64,000 bases of DNA from Mytilus galloprovincialis (Eukaryota; Mollusca; Bivalvia; Mytilida; Mytilidae): NCBI RefSeq assembly GCF_965363235.1, contig NC_134844.1, forward strand, positions 54,122,872 through 54,186,871, read 5' to 3'. The stretch's first letter is position 1. Each line of letters begins with the position of its first letter. The notes under the pieces were generated by a model. The model did not search any database and was not told the origin of the DNA. It saw only the letters and a program-made list of their open reading frames with translations. Both the position numbers and the translations under genes were made by a program. Positions 56,791 to 64,000 of this stretch are shown piece after piece.

Positions 56791-59594
56791 AAATCCACAG
56801 AAATGTTCCCTCGTCAAAATAAATTTATAGATTCGCAAACTTTTAACGTACGCTTTCAATTGAAAAATGATTGGTTAACCAAAATACATATCATTTCGAT
56901 CGTTTGAAAGTATAACTGAACTGTCTCGAAATCTATAAAAGTTTCTTTCTGTATAAAAAATTATTTATTATATTCGGACAAAATTAAGTAAGTAAATTGT
57001 AAACCCTCGACGTAAACTACTTTCCTCCGCTTCTCAGCGGAAAATTGTTACTGCTTTCGGGTTGCAATAAGCTTGCTTTTGGACGAAACTATAGCCAGTA
57101 AATAAGTCTATAATATTGAGTCAAAGTTACCTGAATTGTTAATAGACACTTGATTGGAGTGTTTGATCTTAAATGATGACGCATTACTCTTTTCTATACG
57201 TATGATTTTGGCAAAACTTAACGAGAAATTAAAAAAAAAAAAGAACAGCAATACAAGATCAACAAAAGAGATTATTTTCATGAGCTCTATTCTGGTCCTA
57301 AATGTTGGAGAGTATTCATTGAATGAAACTGTATTGCAATAGCAAAAACATTGCTTTAGCAAAGTACAAGGTACACATGTTTATACATATATGACTACTA
57401 TAACAGACACAGAGAACAAACAGATAAATTAAATTATGCAGAAATAACTTATAATAATACACACATTTGTACAACGTATTAACTGATAATTTGGTTAATG
57501 ATGCACACATACCTAAGTGAGTGACATCAGCTTTTTAGAGTCTCTAGTTACGATCAATATGCTATCCTTTACATTAACGATAACTATCTTATTCTCTACT
57601 TTTATAGATGTGCAAGATACACGTTAACAACGGAGGGCATACTCATTGATATATGAAAGAATACAGTCAACGTAAGAATTATCTTATATTTTATCAGATA
57701 CCAGCTATATATGGGGTTTCTGTTCTAGAAGGATACTGCTAAACAAATATCAATTATATATTGTATTGTTGTCAAACATAGTTTGATAAGTATGATGCTG
57801 TTTATAAGTCATATGAAACAAGTGACTGGTGAAAAATAATGTTTATCCAATTCATGAACCAATGTATGTATATATCATAATTTTAGTCTTCTGTGCACGA
57901 TTTTCTCATTTTTTTACACAAACATATCGTGTTATAATCAATCATTTTTGTTCTCTGTCTGTTATGTAGTGAAAATATGGCAGGTAATTAATTGTCGTGT
58001 TTTGAATCCGTAGTTTACCGATTGTCACTTTATAGTAAACAATCAACAAAGAAGCATAGATATTGAGCACGTATATAACATGTACAATCAGATAACAGTT
58101 TTTTTCAATGACAGACCCATGCGTACTGCGATCACCGGATTTTTACGAGAGAGTCACGCTAAGGACACTTGCATACGAAAAATATGTTCGTGAATTGCTT
58201 CCTTGGAAGCAAGCAACTAAAAAAAAGTAAACATCTTCTAAATGTTGACAAATCAAAAAAATTTCTTCAGAAAAAAGTATATGTACTAGTATATAAGTCC
58301 TATAAGGAAAACTATCCATTTAGTTATAGAAAAAATATGCATCATTTTTTTTTTTAATTTGAGGTTTCATATGACTTGGATGAAATATTTGTACAAAATA
58401 TTCAATTTATGATTTGATCTTTAAATCGATTTTTTTATAATATGATTAAGAAATAATATTTCTTGTAAGAAGTTAATAGATAATGCTAAATTATTTCAAG
58501 AAGCACCACCAGGCGACATCGCTTGATAACCGTTGTCCCTTATTTCGCCAATTTTTTTTATTACTAATATTTGGACAATTTGAAGCAATTCTGTGTACTA
58601 TATAATGCTATCCTTCGTTTTGTCGTCAGCAAGACTGAAATACCCAGAAAATACTTAAATATTATACTTAACATGCTCCAAACAATTTGAGAAATCGAGT
58701 TCAAACCGATTAAATAATTTATATAAGTTTCGCTATAAAGTTTCTTAATAAATTTTTTTGGTCAGAAGTTTACCATACCGGCAAAGGTAGGTTACATATT
58801 TGATCGGTTGGTTTTGCCAGGCTAAAGGAATACTGTTTACAACGATTTCAAAAATCAAAATAGCTGACATGCTTCATATAATTCGTGAGGGGACAGTCTT
58901 TATACTTAATTTCCGAATCAAGGATCGAGACTTGCACCCATGATTTGTATACTTACATTTCTCAATATAAAATATACAGATTTTCTCGATTGAGCCGGAA
59001 CGCCGAAATTGAAAAAAAGTATTCGAGTTGAGTTGACCAATGATAATCTGTTGATCGTTTTTTTACCTATGACGAAGTTATAAATTTCATTGACAACGAG
59101 CACATGCGCCCTTTATTTCTAGCGATAAATTTTTCATATCACTCTACTGTGCTGAGAAAGCAAATTATCATTCAGTAAGACCAAAGGAAAATTTTGTAAA
59201 TTACCGAATAGAAGGTCTATAACACAACTGTCCACCTGACACCACAGAAAGTAGATGTTAGCTTATTTCAACGTACGACCTTCACCAATTAGCAAAATCC
59301 ATACTGCATAGAAAGCTACAAAAGGCTGGAACAAGACTTTCATTCATCAATATGAAATACAGAAATATGATATAAATGTCAATAAGACAACTGTCCACCA
59401 GACACCACATAAAGTAGATGTTAGCAAAATTCAGCGTAAGACCTTCACCAATGAGAAATACGTACAGTTATCAAAAGGCTCGAACAAGACATAATGTATA
59501 ACAATTCAAAACGAAATCCCGTTTGCACTTTTTCTTTCGAACAATAAAAATCATTCGAAATATATTCAGTAGTCTTTTTTCTTTATTTTTTAGA
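56791..59594. other. Upstream region of TRIM-like gene B
   Basis: Collinear with copy A but without the 369-bp segment and the 988-bp element, so it preserves both empty sites (about 57,558 and 57,865). The same T-rich splice acceptor (TTTATTTTTTAG) stands directly before the ATG of gene B. The frame extending 24 codons upstream of that ATG crosses this acceptor and is therefore probably not translated. Confidence 0.5.
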
Positions 59595-61244
59595 ATGACG
59601 GACAAAAAATTGTGTTCTGGATGTTTACGAGATGACGAAAAAATCGAGGCTGAAGCATGGTGTAATGACTGCTTAGAAGAAGTTTGTAAGACATGCGCAA
59701 AGGTACAAAGAAAATTTAATCCGCCACATAAAGTAATACCACTTCACCAGGTCAGTAATCTTAGTTCTTCTATTCTGAAAATCAGTAAAGACTGTGATGT
59801 CCATACCGACCAAAGGACCGTTCTGTTCTGTACCCAGCATGACAAGGTCATCTGTGATCTTTGTTTGTCCGACAACCATAAAAACTGCGAATCAATAATT
59901 TCCATAGATCGAGCAGCAAAGGGCGTTAAAAGAGGGACCGCCCTTGCAGATCTTAAGAGTAGAATTAAACACTTAAACGAAATGTTCCCTGAATTGTTGA
60001 AGTGTCAAACTAAAGATGAAAAAGAGTTTGATAGGCAAAGAGATAAATTCCTCCAACAGATTTATACCACCAGACAGCAGATCAACAATCATCTAGATCA
60101 AATTGAAAAGGAAACGGTAGACGAATTGAACAAGCAGTACAAATCAACCAAACAAAAAATGGATGAGGCAAAACATAAAACACAGAAAGGACTCGAGGCA
60201 GTAGCGACATGGATAAAAGAATTGTCATCGATAGAAAGCATCAGTAATGAAGTACTTTTGTTTCAGACAATCAAAGTGATGGATAATAAAACACACATAG
60301 AAGAAATCAATATTAGCGATCTCAATAAGAAACACAAAATAGAATTTGATCCATTTGATACAAATGATCTTCCCGTGGTACTTAAGTCTATAGGAAAGAT
60401 TTCACTTACAGAAAATCAAATGCATATACCCGCATTACAGCACAATTTACAACAAATACAAGAACCAGTTAAGTCAATGGAAGGCAAAATACAACAAACT
60501 AATTCGTTTCTAACATCAGTTTTAGGATCAGATGTTGAAATACGAAACGGTTGTTTTGTGTCCGGAAAGAGACTTCTCTTGTCACATTTCGAATCACCAC
60601 ACATCTATGTATGTGGATATGATGGAAATGACGTAAACAGGATAACATTAGAACATAATCCACATGATGTCGCTATGATCGACGATAATCAGGCAATAGT
60701 TACTTTAAGAAATAAAGGATTCCAGATCTTAGATCTAACAACACTTACCTTAGGGAGATTCATCGAACCTGAAGGAAGAGGATGCTATGCTGTGACATGT
60801 AGTAATGATCAGATATGGACGTTTGATGGAGGCAAAACTATTAGTCAGATTGATATCAGTGGTAATATACTACGTAGTATAACAACAAATAATATGATGC
60901 GGGACTTTTGTATAGACAACAATGACAACATTTACTATAATCTTACCAGCGGCAATCACGTATACCGTATAATACATGACGGACAGGAGAGTATATTCTT
61001 TAGTCATTCTGATCTCATTAGCCCTAGGGGTATCGACGTAGATGAAAAGGGTAATGTTTATGTAGGTGGATTGTTTACTAACAATATACACCGAATATCA
61101 TCTAATGGAAAGGATCATCAAATCATACTGACAGAGAACGATGGAATAAAAAGTCCATGGAGTTTATGCTACAACAATGAAACAAAACAATTTCTCGTTG
61201 TCAACGATTATACGAAAAGTGTCGCCATATATGATTTACCTTAG
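59595..61244 (+). CDS. TRIM-like B-box/coiled-coil/NHL-like propeller protein B (no RING)
   Basis: 549 codons, intact, and paralogous to 22,643-24,298. The domain layout is identical: B-box 1 with C7, C10, C23, C26, C31, C34, H45; B-box 2 around residues 67-98; coiled coil ~115-250; propeller ~310-549. All zinc ligands are kept. About 14 substitutions separate A and B in the first 330 residues, but roughly 45-50 plus a two-residue deletion in the last ~220. Variable stretches lie mostly between conserved strand motifs (DGNDVNRITLEH, FQILDLTTLTLG, AVTCSNDQIW and DISGNILRSITTNN are unchanged), which places the changes in loops or strand edges. ATG 59,595 is preferred over the in-frame ATG at 59,523 because the acceptor lies between them and the paralogue starts here. 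Confidence 0.93.
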   Translation: MTDKKLCSGCLRDDEKIEAEAWCNDCLEEVCKTCAKVQRKFNPPHKVIPLHQVSNLSSSILKISKDCDVHTDQRTVLFCTQHDKVICDLCLSDNHKNCESIISIDRAAKGVKRGTALADLKSRIKHLNEMFPELLKCQTKDEKEFDRQRDKFLQQIYTTRQQINNHLDQIEKETVDELNKQYKSTKQKMDEAKHKTQKGLEAVATWIKELSSIESISNEVLLFQTIKVMDNKTHIEEINISDLNKKHKIEFDPFDTNDLPVVLKSIGKISLTENQMHIPALQHNLQQIQEPVKSMEGKIQQTNSFLTSVLGSDVEIRNGCFVSGKRLLLSHFESPHIYVCGYDGNDVNRITLEHNPHDVAMIDDNQAIVTLRNKGFQILDLTTLTLGRFIEPEGRGCYAVTCSNDQIWTFDGGKTISQIDISGNILRSITTNNMMRDFCIDNNDNIYYNLTSGNHVYRIIHDGQESIFFSHSDLISPRGIDVDEKGNVYVGGLFTNNIHRISSNGKDHQIILTENDGIKSPWSLCYNNETKQFLVVNDYTKSVAIYDLP

Positions 61245-62104
61245 GTTTAGTTTCAATGCAGAGGATTTTATAAGTAGGACATATAACTTATATAAAAAGG
61301 GATAATTAATTTTGATTATTATGGGAATATTTTTTATACATTGAAATAACAGCATTACGAAACAAAAACATGTAATGATTTCGGTGTGGTTGCTTTATCA
61401 TTATACATGTTATAAGACAGTTTGATATTTACACTATTAGTTGGTCACTTGATATTCACCACAGTGTAAAAATTGGTATGGATTGATGGTTTTCTGATGG
61501 AACTTACATTGTATGAAGTGTAAGACTACATCTTTTTATATTTAGTTGTATTGTAAGGGTTTCTTGTTGAATTTTTTGTTTGCTAATTAATTATTTTTAA
61601 ATTAATATGCATATGGTTCTTTTATTTGTGAGCATATAATGTTATAGATTTGGATAATTATAGGTTTCATCGTCTGAATTGCATATCGTTTAATTTAATA
61701 TTACAATACACGAGCCGTCCTCGAAAAACATCATTTCTATTTTTTAATAAGATAACGATAGTTTATAATAAGCGATATCCAATCCTTACGAGTTACTAAA
61801 CATATTTTTGTTATCGCAATACTCTCTTTGAGTTCAAATAAAAAAAAGTCGTGAAACGTTGATCTAGTCTTTTACAGATACCAGTATGACGATGTAAGTC
61901 ATGTTCCGCCATCCCACTCTAACATCTGATAAATCCCCCCAAAAGAGAAATAAACCCGACCAAACACCCACACTGACAAATGCGCTTTTAATTTTGTGTC
62001 TATACGCTTTCACATTATAAATATACTACAAAAATTGAAGCCGTGTCATAGCTGACCTGGCACTTTCCAAATTTAATACATTTAAAATGGAGATAAGTTT
62101 GTTG
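61245..62104. other. 3' flank of TRIM-like gene B
   Basis: Nearly identical to 24,299-25,150 of copy A. No additional gene. Confidence 0.5.
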
Positions 62105-62380
62105 CCTGTCCGAAGTCAGGAGCCTGTAAATCAGTGGTTGTTGTTTGTTTATGTGTTACATATTTGTTTTTCAATATTTTATGTACATGAATAAGGACGT
62201 TAGTTTTCTCGTTTGAATTGTTTTACATTGTCATATACGGGCCTATTATTATATAGCTGACTATACGGTATGGGCTTTGCTCATTGTTAAAGGCCGTACG
62301 GAGATCTATTATTAGTTTTAAAATTTCTGTGTCATTTTGGTCTATTGTGGACAAATTTTCTTTTTTTTTTCTTGTTGGTT
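62105..62380. repeat. Interspersed repeat R2, reverse orientation, private to copy B
   Basis: Contains GAAGTCAGGAGCCTGTAA, GGGCTTTGCTCATTGTTAAA, GGCCGTACGGAGATCTA and TTTCTGTGTCATTTTGGTCT, the reverse complement of R2. Copy A has no R2 here. The sequence 62,381-62,746 is a further private segment without a gene. Confidence 0.7.
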
Positions 62381-62746
62381 TTTTTTTTATTGTTGTTACG
62401 GTTTAATCCGTTCATTTGCTAGTCTGCATAAGCAAATTACACAATCACTATCGAAAGGATTTTTTTTATAGTGATAGGGTTCCCTATTGGAAATAAGTGG
62501 ATAAGCAAATGAAAGCGAGGCGTTCCAGTACATTCCCCACTCTTTTTTACCTGGTTCTTTTGTTTTTCTATACTTTTTATACTATTTCACTTTACAAATA
62601 TCCTATTAGAATTGTAGGCCTCTCATCGCTTAAATGGCAATTTATAACCTTGACTTATTTCCTACAAGTGGCGTTAGTTTTTAATCTGTACATTTGCTAG
62701 CTCTGTATAAGCAAATTACACAAATAACTATAAGAATACTTTCAAA

Positions 62747-62881
62747 ATGAAAACTAAAATTCATTTGTTCTCTATTTTGACAAATTGCATACTTCCTATC
62801 ATCTCTGTTTTTGTTGCTCAACCAATTTGTAAATATAACGGAACTTTAAACAACTGTCGTACAAATTGGAAGATTACATAG
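62747..62881 (+). CDS. Candidate small secreted Cys peptide B
   Basis: 44 codons: MKTKIHLFS, then a hydrophobic run (ILTNCILPIISVFVAQ), then the tail PICKYNGTLNNCRTNWKIT, identical to the copy-A candidate. The leader differs by compensating small indels that keep the frame. It has a Lys-containing N-terminus and a hydrophobic core typical of signal peptides. No family recognised; it could be a chance frame or one exon of a longer gene. Confidence 0.25.
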   Translation: MKTKIHLFSILTNCILPIISVFVAQPICKYNGTLNNCRTNWKIT

Positions 62882-63567
62882 GTATACAACCAGTTTTTAC
62901 CCACCATAATCCGTCTGAGATTAACTTGATCACTTGCCTTTGCGAAGCACACAGAAATGAAAAAGGAAAATAAATACTTTTTGACAAAGCCATTTTCGAA
63001 TAAATTTAATTTATGTATAACATGTTTAAATACTAACGGCGACAAGCTTCGTGTGTGTTTTTCATCTTTTTTTACGTTATCATATTAACACCTAGTAAAA
63101 AATTCATGTCATTTCTTATTATCAAAAAACAAACCACAAACATTATATCTGATTTGTCCGAATTACAATAAGATTTTTAGATTTGACAGTACAATTTTTT
63201 TTCTCAAATTTCATCTCTATTGCCAAAAAACAGAATTTCATTTAAATATATGAGAAAGATGGCGCGTGCCATCTTAACTTTGTATAGATATATGTATTCA
63301 ATATTCATATATATAGCTGTTCAAAGTTTATTATTGTATTGGTGCATGACATGCAATTTCTATATTGAATGTCATTTAGGTGCATAGGATACATAGCATT
63401 ATTTAATAACAAGACAGATGAAAATAACACGGGGAAATATTGTAATTGTTGCAATTAAAAGATAAATATTGAAGTAAGCTACATGCTATTTTGATTGCTT
63501 ATTGACGTAACCATTTAGAGGGTTTTAGTCCTAAACTATTGTTCTTTAACTGAAAAACGACATTCTT

Positions 63568-64000
63568 AAGGAGGCTCGTTGGTATAAGATTTTCAGAAAA
63601 AAATTAAACATTTATTTTTCATTACAAATTTTATTTATTACCTTAAGTAGTTGTTACTTTATCATATGGTACTAAAATCATTCCAAAAAATCAATTCTTG
63701 TTGGCCCCAGATGACTTTTAAAATGTAGATATCATTGAAAAAGCTCCAGATTATCTCCCTTTGGTGCAAAAATGCCATTTTTTGGCATTAAAATTGAAAT
63801 ATTTTTTTTTAACTCATCGGTGACCTATATTTTTTATTGTTGTTTTGGAATAACACGGTGGGTATGGTTGTCCTGCGAGAGAACGTTCTGTGCTGGTGAT
63901 TCGGTCCTGACGGGTGCTGGTGATCAATGAAAAAATGTAAACAAAGACGAAAATGATGATTTTTGACGTTTTCACTCATAAAAAATGGAAGAAAACAGTT
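63568..64000. other. Sequence that interrupts copy B at the window edge
   Basis: Begins AAGGAGGCTCGTTGGTATAA directly after CGACATTCTT, where copy A continues TTATAACTAT. Probably the start of another inserted element that runs out of the window. No ORF. Confidence 0.4.

Larger units (their letters stand above)
35178..63567. repeat. Segmental duplication, copy B
   Basis: Collinear with copy A (11,399-26,260). The extra length is accounted for by three insertions totalling about 16.9 kb: 35,779-39,239, 41,351-51,195 and 52,574-56,152. Homology to A stops after CGACATTCTT at 63,567, where a new sequence beginning AAGGAGGCTCG intervenes, so the true end of the duplication may lie beyond the window. 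Confidence 0.9.

Noticed and set aside
59523-59594. Upstream in-frame ATG extending TRIM-like gene B by 24 residues
   Set aside because: A T-rich splice acceptor lies between this ATG and the conserved ATG at 59,595. The paralogue has no such extension, and the added residues read like translated intron (MHFFFRTIKIIRN...).

Overview
The window is AT-rich invertebrate nuclear DNA. It most likely comes from a bivalve mollusc, and a mussel-type genome fits best. The reasons are few and intron-flanked genes, a RING-less B-box/coiled-coil/NHL-like gene family, a dense load of short cut-and-paste elements, hammerhead-bearing repeats, and a tyrosine-recombinase retrotransposon. The species call is inference from repeat style, because no database was searched.

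The main structural feature is a direct segmental duplication. Copy A is about 11,399-26,260 and copy B about 35,178-63,567, separated by about 8.9 kb of unrelated sequence. Each copy ends in one intact TRIM-like gene (22,643-24,298 and 59,595-61,244), about 550 codons in a single coding exon just after a 3' splice acceptor. The two proteins are almost identical in the B-boxes and coiled coil but differ strongly in the C-terminal propeller. The DNA around the genes is nearly identical, so the propeller appears to have changed faster than its surroundings. Copy B is longer because it took three large insertions: a 3.46-kb element with AAAACATTTT-type subterminal repeats and two captured exons (35,779-39,239), a 9.8-kb Ngaro/PAT-type retrotransposon (41,351-51,195, minus strand), and a 3.58-kb TIR element (52,574-56,152). 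Copy A has its own smaller insertions: hairpin MITEs, a 560-bp long-hairpin repeat, and a 988-bp element with 52-bp perfect inverted repeats. Each copy therefore supplies empty sites for the other.

Left flank (1-11,398): a long-hairpin repeat, a decayed fragment of the TRIM coiled coil, a Penelope-like GIY-YIG remnant split by a 979-bp PIF/Harbinger-like element that carries only a Myb/SANT gene, a palindromic motif array, a ~250-380-bp tandem array, and a C2H2 zinc-finger exon or relic. Middle (26,261-35,177): a 2.04-kb element with 24-bp perfect TIRs that holds an intact-looking hammerhead ribozyme and a 51-bp minisatellite, and a second motif-array element built from CATCCGTT/AACGGATG units.

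The Ngaro/PAT-like element has split direct repeats (A1 - genes - B1A2 - B2), a gag-like gene that appears to contain a spliceosomal intron, RT/RNase H, a separate SGNH-hydrolase ORF with all catalytic blocks, and a tyrosine recombinase. Stops and frameshifts indicate it is dead. No tRNA, rRNA, CRISPR or bacterial-type feature was seen. Most of the remaining sequence is interspersed-repeat debris; two recurring families are labelled R1 and R2 here for convenience only.
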